Source: Phoronis ovalis
Lineage: Eukaryota; Phoronida; Phoronidae
Assembly: GCA_028565635.1 (NCBI GenBank)
Contig: JAOXYB010021403.1
Location: 1-33,495, forward strand
Direction: 5' to 3'
DNA: 33,495 nt
The notes beneath the pieces were generated by a model, which searched no databases, was not told the origin of the DNA, and worked only from the letters and a program-made list of their open reading frames with translations. Below are positions 12,501-23,965 of the stretch, in pieces (position 1 is the first letter of the stretch; each line of letters begins with the position of its first letter). Made by a program: the position numbers and the translations under genes.

Positions 12501-14189
12501 TAAGAATTTTCTTATGCAATCGAGATAATTGTGACTGCCTGTACAGTTTCCACGGTGAAAACACAAATAAGGCGGGAACAATACGCGCGTATAAAATGTG
12601 ATAAAAACTGTCAACAGATGCACCAAATCCATAACTAGATGTTGAGTTATTTTTTGTCTATACTTCGCGTTATTTAATATACAAAGTTATCCAGTTATGC
12701 CTGTCTACCCTAATAGGAAGAAGAAAAAATTATAAAATGATTTCGAGCCTATTTAAGTATAAAATAACACATCTGGCGACTCCTCCACTAAAATATATGG
12801 TAGACCTTTATTACACATGCTACTGTCAAATCAAATCACTATTTATAATTACAGTATTTTTTTTAGAAAAGACTTGTCAACCACTAAGGAATAGGACTAT
12901 ATCCGTACCGGGACCTAATGGTAAGTTGATTTTTAAAATGATATATAGTTAACGTAAACGAACAACATTGCTGTCATTTTGGGGGGCAAGGCTTCATCCT
13001 CTTACTAATTAAAGCCCTGGATCATAATAAGGTATGTTTTAGTTGCCTGTTAAAACATTGGCCACAAAAGTGAATCTACACATTTGAGCACTCCTATCGT
13101 ACTATCGTATTTCTGCGTAGTTCAGTGCGTGGATACGCTTGTTACTCATAGTATGATCTTAAATATAAAAGTGTCATTAGAGCGAAACGTCGTTACTTTC
13201 CTAATACTGACTAGAAAATGCTTTAATGTTATTGTGACATTTCCTCCGGCGTACGAACTGAACAACATAGAAAAAAGTACCGAAAAGTACCAGTAAACTC
13301 TTCTGCAACAATAGACAAAGGATAGATTTATTTTTTTCTGTGTAATATTTGAGGCGCATCTTCAAACTGAATAGTTTATGAAATAGTTTCCCCTATTTAT
13401 CAAACATTATTTTCTAGCTCTGTTAAGCTCTGTAACACGCATGCGTAGTATTGAAATAAATTTCCCCTATAATTTTCACACGCTGCCAACCTTGACTTAT
13501 TGCAGGTGATGAGTTAGTGTCAGTTATTGAGGAATGTCGTTGTTCCGGAAAGTGCTACAGAATGCAGCATAAACAGGTGTACACGGAAACATACCTGAAT
13601 GAAACCACATGGCAACTTAATACCCGTATGAAGGAAATTGATGTAGGTGTGTGCAATGGTGGATGTAATACTGGCGGGAAATTCAGATGTCTCCGATGGT
13701 ACGTGAGTTTGAAGTTGTGATTTTATTTATCGATTTGTCATGGTTTAACAATAAAAACAGCAAATATGCAAATTATCATGAGAAATAAAACTAAAAGTTT
13801 TGTTTGTCATTTTCTTCAAATCAGTTTTGTGGGTAGTTTTATTCGTAGAATGTTTTTACAATAACACGTTCTTAACCAAATAAGACCACAAGTATGCGAT
13901 GCGCACCTGTTTGCTGCAGATAACTGACACTTATAGCGTTTGCACGTTGAGCATACAAATAACATTTTTATGCAAATGATAGGACAATTTTTATTTCTTT
14001 TAATCACGTTTCTCTTGTGATTTTAGGTCTGATGCCAAACCACGCATGTGCATAATGACACTTCGGAATAAACAAAAACGTTGTGTACCAACAGGATTCG
14101 AAACGCATGTGTTTACTACAACAAATTATGAAGAAAGGACAGTATTATCAATAAAGGAGTGTAAATGTGCGAGAAAGAGGAACAACTAG
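9530..14189 (+). CDS. pnhd: Pinhead-like secreted protein with three cystine-knot units, seven coding exons
   Basis: Coding exons by GT/AG joining: 9530-9581, 9989-10126, 10650-10747, 11680-11911, 12867-12920, 13506-13698, 14027-14189 (stop TAG). The phases agree at every join and give 309 residues. The ATG at 9530 has A at -3 and opens a hydrophobic signal peptide (MSLIKYIFCTFVVCQIIG). A proline-rich linker follows (about 30-40), then three knot-type units. Their DVGxC motifs are LDVGHCRKTC (72-81), VDVGMCIGRC (162-171) and IDVGVCNGGC (236-245). Each unit closes with an acidic/hydrophobic strand and a CxC: EDCHC (132-136), EECRC (200-204) and KECKC (299-303). N-glycosylation sequons are at N106, N182 and N223. 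Such CTCK-like repeats in a small secreted protein directly upstream of a BMP ligand on the same strand fit Pinhead, the extracellular antagonist of Admp. The name rests on architecture and synteny, not on an alignment; another secreted knot protein is the alternative. The exon structure itself is very secure. Confidence 0.8.
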
Positions 14190-14488
14190 TTGTCGTGGAA
14201 ACCTAGGAATCATCTTTATACGGCGAACGTGCACTTTTGTACCATATCCATTATATATGTCATGGAGACATGTTGTGTAATTTGAAAAGGCAGCGGTACT
14301 CCAATTAATTCACGATATGATAATTTCATTTGAATGGCTATAATCAAAATTCGTAATTCGTGAGTGAGACAATGTTTTGAGTTTTGATTGCCTCTGATCA
14401 CACTTGACTATAATTGCCATCAATACATTACTAGGAGTAAATTTTTAAAAAGTTTACTCGCAGTTAGTCGAAACCTTACAGCAGTGAA

Positions 14489-14494
14489 AATAAA
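14489..14494 (+). terminator. Polyadenylation signal of the pinhead-like gene
   Basis: AATAAA lies 300 bases after the TAG at 14187-14189, the first canonical hexamer downstream. It gives a 3'UTR of about 0.3 kb and so leaves roughly 2.9 kb before the start codon of the next gene. Confidence 0.5.
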
Positions 14495-14674
14495 TACAGA
14501 CTTAAGTTTGGGTGGTTTGTTGATGTCACGCGCGTGTGGCACCTGTTATGTTTGTTCCAGTAACTAATTAATTATGTTATTTATTATTTCCATATATAAT
14601 GATTAACATTTATATACACATACATGGTGAGCAAGAAATGACTAGTATAGTAAAGTACATCAAGTTCATAATTC

Positions 14675-14862
14675 ATCAATTGTTCTGACGCAGGCAATAC
14701 AATTGCAAAGCGGTGACGAAACCTCATAAAGTTCGATAATTTTTTTAGTACATTATTATAATTAAATACCAATTCCTCTAACCTGACTCGACCATTAAAA
14801 CTTGTAAAAGGTGACGAAACGCCAAAGGTAAGCAATTAAGTGATAGCGTCAGAACAATTGAT
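14675..14862. repeat. Perfect 17-base inverted repeat, possible MITE
   Basis: The left arm ATCAATTGTTCTGACGC (14675-14691) is matched exactly by its reverse complement at 14846-14862. The enclosed segment also has a direct repeat, GGTGACGAAAC, near 14711 and 14809. The length (188 bases) and perfect ends suggest a small non-autonomous DNA transposon, but I see no clear target-site duplication. A cis-regulatory palindrome is the alternative. Confidence 0.5.
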
Positions 14863-17425
14863 ATTTACATAATGAGCAAATGATTTTCAGTCATGTGACG
14901 CATGTAAGGGAACAAGAGTGATTGTCTTCCTGTTATAGTCAAGTATACCTATAAAATCTGCTATTGGAATATATCGTAATCATTTCCTATTACGCATAGC
15001 TTTATAAACCTGGCGGCCCTTCTTAAATGCTATGTCTTCTGCCTTGTTTAAGCCCGGTGTCTAAACGAGGATGTATAAAGTTTTATAGGTTAAAGCAATG
15101 AGACAGATATTTGATTGGCTATGAGTATAATATGCAGATATGAGAATGTAAATTCACATTTGCAGTTTCAAAGGTTGCTCAATTGCTTGTAAGAAAAACT
15201 GGGTTCTACATTTTATACATTTTGAAAATATTATTATTGTACAGTATTCCTCTATGCCAAAGACTTAAGCCACTTTTAGAAAATCCTCGGTTTTAGATCA
15301 TTTTTTGCTGCAAATTCAACAAAGGGGGCATGTTACTTTGTTGCTTTAACAATTAGTATTTCATACGATGTAAAACAGACTATGGTCAGGGTGATAATCT
15401 AAAACAGGGAATTTAATAAACAGCGGTCTAATGCTCAAATGTAAATGAGCGACAATGTTATAGTCATATATTGTACATACAGATAACCTGGAATGCCTGA
15501 GTGTGTAGGATCAGTATCTGATCTATATTATGTAAATAAGAATCATCACAAAAATAAAACTATAGATTTTTATGAAATATGTCTTTCTATTCTTACTTAT
15601 GATTAAGCAGTCTTACTCAGAAACAACAATGAGTAACGGAAAAGCATGACATGGGTAGTGTATTAGTGGCGCGTAATGACTATTCGTTTTATGATAAATT
15701 GCTAAAAATATCAATTTCTTTTCAAAATTGGAAATGAATAGGATGCATTAATAAACGGCTTTGCTTCCATGTCATACACTACACATCACATTTTTGTTTC
15801 TAACATTACATGTGTGTGTCTTTAGGCAGCATTACATTTTAGGCTAGATACGTGTTGAACTGATGTAGACTTCCACTACCTTACTCCATTAACATCGACA
15901 TTTGATTTGAAGATAACTCACGACAAAGGCACTATGACAATTATAAAGTTAATTTTTTGTTCAACGCGTTGTACAAACATGATATGAAATTTCAATTTCC
16001 TTTGCTCCAACCAACGCATCTATATTAAGGAACTGGTAAAGACGAATCGCGCTGCGCCAGCCTCTAACGTATGTTCTTGTCACGGTAAAACCACCAATCA
16101 TAAATATATATTAAATATATCTTGAACAAATGGTAAATTCATGTCATTTATAAATATTTTAAGAAACAATTTCATATTCTAAGCACGAAGAGCTACTTAT
16201 CAATAGAGTGGGTACACTAATTTTGAGCACGCCCAGGTGTGGAAGCGACTCAAAACGCAAACATTGTATTTGCTCTTCGCTATTAGTTACATATTTACTT
16301 GGCAGCAACCAAGGGAAACTGTTCCAGCAATAGGAATCCGGGGAAAATTTACCGAAAAACCCTATTGTGGTTATTCACCTTTTCCACTTTTCTTCGTTGA
16401 TTCCGAAGCACGAGGGAGAATGGAGCTGAAATCAGTCGCTTTCAAGTGTAATGTCTTTCCTCTATTATAACAATGAGACATAGAGAACTGAGTAGACCGC
16501 TGTCATTTCTAGGAATTATCACTAACAAATACCTCCAGACATGCTTAAAAATGGAAACGCATATTTGACGTATATTTTACTGAGATAATAATCGGATTCT
16601 GAATCGTGACGGTTGAAATCTTGAAAATACGCGTTTCTTTAAATTTACACAGTTTCCTCGTTAATACGAATTTAAAATTATAAAATCATGTTACTTGAAC
16701 TTTAAGGTCTCATTTACATATCAATTAATATATTCAAAATACATGAAGAGGAGCTACATATATTAACACCTTATAATACAGGGTACAGGTTTGTACGTAT
16801 TTTTATCGTTGTTTGTTAATGCTTAGCAAAGCACTGTTATAAATACATATTTATTCTTTTAACAAATTAGTTTGCGAATTCAGTGTAGATGCGACAACGC
16901 ATACAAATGATGTGCAAATAGACAATCCGTCAAATCAAACTGTCAATAGCAGAAGACAACAAATAAAAGGGGCGGGATTAACACTTGAAATTTACTGCAA
17001 TCGTTGTACATATATATGTATGGATAGAAGCGTTAAATACCTGGATTTTCAGGTGTCCCTTCTAGTTATGATATCAAGTGCGTGCAGGTGGCCTAATCTA
17101 TTTTTAATAGAATCTAAAAGCAAGCTTTTTAATTGTAGTTAAAAACCCAAAACATTGATCTTGGCATGGCTGAACAATGTGTTAAAATCAACCAGCTGTT
17201 AATCGCACAACAATAGGCTGAGCACGTATCATTTAAAAGCATTCGTGTAAATTTTTGTTAAGGTGTTAGTTTAAGTATATAGTTTTATATAGCGAACACA
17301 AACTTTAGAGCAATAAGATTAAACATAAGCTATTATATAGATACAAATGCCACTATGCGTGTATTGTCGTATCCGGGTAATATGTTCAGATGTTCGTTAA
17401 CGGTATATTCATAAGCGAGACAACC

Positions 17426-20400
17426 ATGGCGGGTTACAGACTTCGAGGCGCCGTGCTAATTACGTATTTAGTGTTTATTATACCTTTTGTGTCGTGTGGA
17501 GTGACATTTCCAAGAAAACTTTCAAAGCAAAGAGATGAAGCGATTGCAAGATTAGAACAAGTTTTTGGAATAGAAAAATTACCAGAGCATGCGAAAAAAC
17601 ACAGGACACCACCGCAGTATATGATGGAGTTATATAATTCTGTTGCGGATAAAGATGGAGTTACTAAAACGCCAGGTCCTTTTAATGCAGACATTGTGAG
17701 GAGTTTTCCAGACAAAGGTACCTAATTGAGTAATTAAGTAATTTTTTAATTAACTATGCAGTTTCTTGGTTTTGTACGAAATTAAAAATGCAAGTTTAGA
17801 TTTTCTAAAAATTAGAAAGCAATACATTTATATTAATGTAATTATTTTTCAAAAAATGTGTTGTTTCTTTTTTAATTATTTTATTCTTTTTTTATTTTTT
17901 AATTTCAGTGATAGCTAACCATAGCCTTGTTTCTAAATCATAATTAAGTGATTTGCCTTTTCAAAATTCAAAATTTCAAATTTAAAATCAGGAGACAGCT
18001 CACCAGTAACTAACTAATTTTAATAAGATATAACCATAATGTCATAATTTTGTGGGACGAATTCGGGACATTTCAGAGAAACTACCATCAAAAGTATCAG
18101 TTTAGAAAATTAAATTTGTCCATTTGTGTGTGACACTTATATTTCGGCAATGCTTGGACCAAGTGATTCTTATTAAGATCAAAATGCTATAGAGACTATT
18201 AAACTAATAAAAATTTGCTCAAAGCATATTTTCCAAGCATAAAAATAGAGCTTAAAGTTATTTGCATATATTTTTGTATATTCTGTTACTTGAAGAATTC
18301 AAGTTATTTGCTGCTTGTTGACATTTCACGAGAGTACTTAGAACGCTGTAATCCAATAACTTAAAAATATAAAAGAAATCTTCGATTTTCAAAACAAACT
18401 GTTGGTTTTTCCCTACGGCTACTTAACACCCTTCTAAGGAAGAAAAATGGCAATTTTTTAGTTAAACAGTATCAGTTTTCGTACTAGAATTTTCTAAAGA
18501 TAAGTCCACTTAAAAATTTGCAAATACGAGTCAGTGGAATTACATTTGAAAAAAGTTCAGATTCACAGTATGGCATGTGTTTCACAGATTATATTTTAAC
18601 ACAATCCCTGTACTAAAACTGATACCGTTTATAGAAAAATATCAGGTTTCTTCCCTATATGAGTGTATAGTGGTCGGAGGAAAAATAATAATTTGTTATG
18701 AAATTCAAAATAATCCTATAGATTAATTACCACGTTGTGAATATAACCCCCGGTCTTGTTTTCGAAAATCCCGGTAGAAATGGTTGAACGAGTTGATCAG
18801 GTGAGAAATTCGAATGACAGATTTATGTTTACATCGTTGACAAAAGACCACCGCTATTAACAATATAGGCGTAAATACAAATAATGATTTGAGTGAATCC
18901 AGTTAGTACGCTGCCTAAAGGCTTTAATACTATGATAGAACTTATACATCGTGCAGGTGCAGAACTTTCACTAACCAAACACAAAATCCATGAGAAATTT
19001 ATCTTAACAAAAGAATTACTATACGGTACTCTTGGTTAAGTTAGTGTCCCTCATAAAAACTGCTGTCATGTATTTTATGCTCAATTAATCACAGCACACA
19101 AATTTCTGGCTCAAAATTATCTTTTTACTATCCCACACCTGAGGCATACATCAGGGTTTTATGACCCCATAAGTAAACAAATGGGGCACAATTTCTGATT
19201 TCAATTTATAAATTTGATATTCGTATAGAATATTTCATATGTATCTTTTATTATTTAAGCTAGTTAAAAATAGATGACTTTTTGGTCGTTCGTATAAATA
19301 AATCATGACTATGCCGCCGTAAATTGTCAGACCTTTCAGTTTAAAAATTTAATTTGACTTATGGTTATATGACGGGAAAAAGTAGTAAATGATGACGACA
19401 AAGATGCGTAATATTAGTGAATATCAACCGACAAATAAATAGGGCATGAAAATCAGTTTTTTTTTTGCTATACGCATATTCCATTAAGCATAATAGTGTG
19501 TGGTATTTAAAATACTTGTACAAAAGTGAAATTAACCTTAATTACACCCACCCACGGAGTCGCCAAAGATGATTATGAAAAAAAGTCTCGAATTTATTTC
19601 TGAATTATTTCTAAAAATGTGTGCAAATTGTGTGCTTTATTTAATGTGATGAAGTCCTGAGGTTAAAAGACGGAGGTACACATTTAGCGATGAGTGAAAA
19701 ATTAACATTTCCTGCAACTGGACACTGTTTGGTCAGTTGTCTGACATTTTTCGATTTAAGAAACATTTTTCTGCTTGAAAACGAATTTTTAGCACCATGT
19801 ATAAAATGAAAACAATTTTACACTAGGCAATGCGGATATTCTGTCTATTAACGACAAGATTTGTACATAAAAAATGGAAATGATAGTATGATTTTTCTGT
19901 TCTGAACATAGCAAATCGATGTTTTACGCCTTTTTACATATCATTAGATGTCTTTAGTGTTGCACAGTAAACACTTGTCCGGTGTAATAATTCAAAAGTT
20001 ATTGCAATTTAAAAGCATCATTTATAAAAAATAAAGTCAAGTCAAACAATAGAAATACATGGTCAACACCGACACCAGATGATAACAGGTGCTGTGTCAA
20101 ATCCATGTGGACAGTCAAACACGCGGATACACTTGATTTAATTAGAATGAAATTATACAATTAACCTTTAGTGTCTATTTTTAAATTGTTCTTTTTAATG
20201 AAAACATATATTGTCAGGGATAACCTTAGAGCATTATATCACCCTTGACATTTTAATGAGGCTACGGTTTGTGATTTTATAAATATGGGATACATAAAGA
20301 TAATTACAGTTATGCCGCGATTTTTCAAAAATAAGCCCAGCGGGCGTTTATTAGAAAAACGATATTTTGCAAGTTCATAGAGTCATTTAAGTATTTTTTT

Positions 20401-22906
20401 CTCTCTCTTGTCTGTTTACTTGTTTCATTTTAGTATGCTTTACAAAAACAAATATAACATTTATTATTTGTAATTTTACTATTTTACAGATTCGATTCAC
20501 CAAATGCATTTCAAATTTAATACAACGCATATCAACACTGAAGAAGATGTGCTGGCTGCGGAATTACACCTTTTTAAAATAAGACCGCGACCAGAAGAAA
20601 GCAAAAGAGAAAGAGGTTTTCATTTGGTGGAGGTAAATATAAACTATGGGCATTTTGTAGCTAATATCATCAAACTCTTTTAAAGTTATGTAGGATTTTA
20701 TATAAAATCGCAATCCAACCGCTAGGTATTTGCAAGTATTAGTATAATGCATATGGAGGTTGGGCTTCACATTCCAAAAAATACTAAACATAAAAATGAC
20801 TTAACTTTGTTTAAAAATACACAGTTTTAAAGGATTCCAGCTTTTTGATCTTTTATGAGTTAAATTGGACAATTTCACTGATGAATCAACGAAATTAGTA
20901 AAGCGTGTTGCAAGCCAGTTTGAATCCAGTCTCAAGTTTGACCCTGGTATAATCTATCATGGAAGCTTTTGAAACATCATAATATTTGCAAATTGAATTA
21001 GTTTGCGGTGAGCAAAATATGTGAAATACACTTCATTTTTAAACACTTATCGTCTACTTGAGTTATGTAATAAAAATGCACGTGCTTCTGTCACTTATTA
21101 TAAATCATCAAAGGTAAATATATTAGATTAGTTGCATTAAGTAACAAATGCTTGTAATATTTTTTTTAAATCATGTCACTATTTAAAATTACTATTTTAG
21201 GATACTATAAGGAATAAAGCTCTTGTGTGGGTAGCTAAACTAGACAATTTAGAAAATACAAAATACAGAATATAGTGTTATTTTCCTTTAATAAATTTAA
21301 ATAAGAGAACTTTTTTCAAGATTGTTTTGTAATACCTTTCAGTTGAAAGTATACCAAGTATTGGACGAGAACAATATGTGGTCACCAGATGGCGTTATGT
21401 TGTTGGACGTCAAAAGAATAAGCGCTCACTCTCATGGCTGGGAGGTATTCAGAGTGTTGCCAGCGGTACTCGACTGGTTAAACGGATCAAAACCGAATCA
21501 TGGTGAGCATATAGGAAGACAACTTTATGTCGCTATTTAAAACTAGTTCAATGCCAGAAAAATATTTGAACATTCCAACTCTCTGAAGAAAGAATCCATT
21601 GGTTGTTCTATAATTTATGCACACTAGCCATAACTAAAGTCTATTTTTCTGTGATAAAGATTAATATATTAAAACTTCAGAATTTTCGAAAATCCTATCA
21701 ATTTCATTTGTTTCCCTAGGTTTTTTGATAACGGCCCAAGACATGAACGGCGAGCACGTAAATGGTACACACATACGTTTTGCTCAGCGAAATGAACATC
21801 ATGCTAGCAAACAACCCATACTAGTAGTGTTTACTGATGACGGTCAGCGCAGTAAATATGCTCCCGTAGAGCCGGCAGATCAAGGTAAGCCAAATTGTAC
21901 TAAGCAATTTTTCACATCAGGTCGTAGACAAGTTGTCCATTTTAAGACGATCGACATTTTAATCCTGAGGTAACAACGCAACGAACTCGAACGAACTAAA
22001 TACTTCGAAAGCAGAGAGTATTAATTAAGTTGGAATTAATTAGATTATATGCTCATAAAACAAAACTTAGAAACTTTATTTGTCACATTTGTCCACAGGC
22101 ATAAAAATAAAGCTTCGTAGTCGAGAATCGTCTCTCATGCATGGAAATTTTATTGTACACTAATTCTAAAAATATATTGTGAAATGAAAACTATGCTACG
22201 TGTGGGGTACTACATCGTTTTGCTAACTATACATTAAAACTCAGAAATTATTACATTTTCTATAATGTTTCGTTGATTGTTTGCAGATCTGATGGCTCGT
22301 CAGAACGAATACCACGAAGATGACGAAGATTACGACGCCAGCGGTGACACTATTATCAATGATGATGACGAAGACAGACCAAGAAAAGGTAAAAAGAAAC
22401 ACGGACGTCACCATCGTAAACATCACAAGTCACCACACGCCAAGGCTATTAAATTTCTTAATGAAAACCATAGAGCAACGCATGGATTAAGATGGAAAAA
22501 TAGAAACACAACAGAAATCACAGAAACTAACAGAAGTACAAGAAGAAAACGTGAAGCGGAATTTCTCAAATATAAAAAGTACAAGAAACACACGTGCGCA
22601 CGTCATGAACTGTATGTCGATTTTGAAGAGATCGGTTGGTCGGGGTGGATCATTTCACCGCGTGGATATAACGCATATCATTGTAAGGGGGAATGTCCCT
22701 TCCCTCTTGGACAAAATCAGGAACCAACGAATCATGCTACTGTACAAAGTATTGTTAATGCACTTAAAATAGTTAAAGGAGTAAACACTCCATGTTGTGT
22801 GCCTAATAAACTGTATTCCATTAGTCTTTTGTATTTCGATGATGAAGAAAATGTCATATTAAAGCAGTATAATGATATGGTGGCAGCGAGTTGCGGCTGT
22901 CATTAG
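17426..22906 (+). CDS. admp: BMP-class TGF-beta ligand, probably Admp, five coding exons, complete
   Basis: Coding exons: 17426-17717, 20490-20632, 21343-21502, 21720-21884, 22287-22906 (stop TAG), all phase-consistent, 459 residues. The ATG at 17426 is preferred over the one at 17390: it has A at -3 and G at +4 and opens directly on the signal peptide (MAGYRLRGAVLITYLVFI). The propeptide has the usual TGF-beta strands (ELHLFKIRP, LKVYQVLDE, GWEVFRVLPAVLDWL). Sequons are at N108, N192, N213, N327 and N335. A strongly acidic patch (264-283) and a basic His/Lys/Arg patch (284-301) precede the RRKR furin site (339-342). The mature domain (343-459) has all seven knot cysteines (357, 386, 390, 423, 424, 456, 458), including the dimer cysteine (the second of CC), and ends CGCH. 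It is nearest the BMP2/4-Admp group (LYVDFEEIGWSGWI, CPFPLG, TNHATVQ). Admp rather than BMP2/4 is inferred from the divergence and from the adjacent pinhead-like gene. The mature peptide should be secreted as a disulfide-linked dimer and signal through BMP receptors and Smad1/5. Confidence 0.85.
17718..20489 (+). other. First intron of the Admp-like gene, 2.8 kb
   Basis: This is the largest intron in the locus and very AT-rich. No exon or named repeat is recognised inside it. A short stretch near 20070-20115 is richer in E-box and GTGTC-type words (CAGATG, CAGGTG, GGTGCTGTGTC). That could be regulatory or chance. Confidence 0.5.
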
Positions 22907-23959
22907 TGTTTGCGCGTTCCACGGAGTATTACTACGTATAAAAGTGTAACAAACAAACGCAAGCACTGCAGATGTGACGTCACGAATTACGTCTGATTCA
23001 GTGTTTCAGAGAAGAACACACGTGACGACGTACGCCAAACATGCGTAAAAATAACATGGAATGTTAAGTTTGAAGCCGGAATTTTTTCACGGACTTTATT
23101 TTAGTCGTGTTCTGACTGAAACTAAAGCTGGATGATTAGTTCCCGCCTGTTCAGTGCTAGCTACTTTTGTTATTCAGTATTTCGAGGAGAGTAGTGCGGT
23201 CGGATTCTACAGGAATATTATGTTATTGCAAGATCCACTCATATGTTCGTTACCTTCTGCAAGCCCTTTCCTATCTTTAAGTTATTGTTGTTTCCATTAT
23301 CTCCCTAGAGAAAGGGAAGTCATATTTATAAGTAGTTGTCGAAATATATCAAGACTATTTTTTTAGAAGCATGTAAACGCTAAATAATTGAACGGATAGT
23401 GACAAAATGCTGTATGCAAACTGTGGCAAGAATATATGATATAGTGATTTAATGGTATCGTGATAATAATATGGTTTAAAGCATTTATTTGTAGCGCAGA
23501 GTCATTCTGATAAACGCTGTATAGTGTCCCGTCCATTTTATTTTATATCGTTAATATAAAAAGAAAGGACACTTCAGTGCAACAATGTAAAATATTGAGT
23601 GAAAGTCACAGAATAATCTAGTTATTCGAATTTAAACCTGGTCTCATAATTATAAGGATTTTCATATACTGTCAGGTACATCCGTTAGCAGTCTGTACCA
23701 TGCCACATTGTTACAATTGTGTTTCCGAAGAGAAAAACCTCGAGGTGTTAAAGGGGAACTTCTACCCATAGGAAACATTCAAAGAGGCACTGCCACTGTT
23801 TAAGAGATGGCTTCTGTTAAGACTACATATAGTAACTACAGAATGCTATAATAGTTATGTACTGTGACTTCACCTTATTAGATCCTGTATATGTTATTTT
23901 TATACTGTTGTTGGAAAATATGTTGCAAATATAAAATATTGTAAAAAAGTGTAAATATG

Positions 23960-23965
23960 AATAAA
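23960..23965 (+). terminator. Polyadenylation signal of the Admp-like gene
   Basis: AATAAA sits in a TGTAAATATG context about 1.05 kb after the TAG at 22904-22906. A second AATAAA follows at 24065-24070. The stretch between stop and signal has no convincing reading frame and is taken as the 3'UTR. Confidence 0.5.

Larger units (their letters stand above)
14190..17425 (+). promoter_or_regulatory. Pinhead-Admp intergenic interval, candidate promoter and enhancer region
   Basis: This is 3.2 kb with no supported exon. It contains the pinhead-like 3'UTR (to about 14.5 kb), a 17-base inverted repeat (14675-14691 with 14846-14862), a T-box-like half site AGGTGTGG near 16234, and TATA-like strings near 17284 and 17331 ahead of the Admp-like start codon. 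In Ciona, the Admp enhancer is disturbed by transcription of the upstream Pinhead gene, so this interval and the pinhead introns are where control elements would be expected. No individual element is proven here. Confidence 0.4.

Noticed and set aside
16237-16470. 77-codon frame in the Pinhead-Admp spacer
   Set aside because: No splice sites, signal peptide or recognisable motif; it lies in the regulatory interval and its residue mix is not protein-like.
17390-17425. Upstream in-frame ATG for the Admp-like protein
   Set aside because: Poor start context (C at -3, T at +4), and it would put 12 polar residues before the signal peptide.
17434-17715. 93-codon minus-strand frame
   Set aside because: Exact shadow of the first Admp-like coding exon on the other strand.
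22277-22906. ATG at 22277 as the start of a short TGF-beta protein
   Set aside because: It is upstream of the acceptor AG at 22285-22286; the exon is joined in phase to four upstream exons with signal peptide and propeptide.
22287-22906. Assignment as BMP2/4 (Dpp)
   Set aside because: The mature domain is divergent from BMP2/4 in the CPFPLG and NALK regions and ends CGCH; the pinhead-like neighbour favours Admp. Still possible without a tree.
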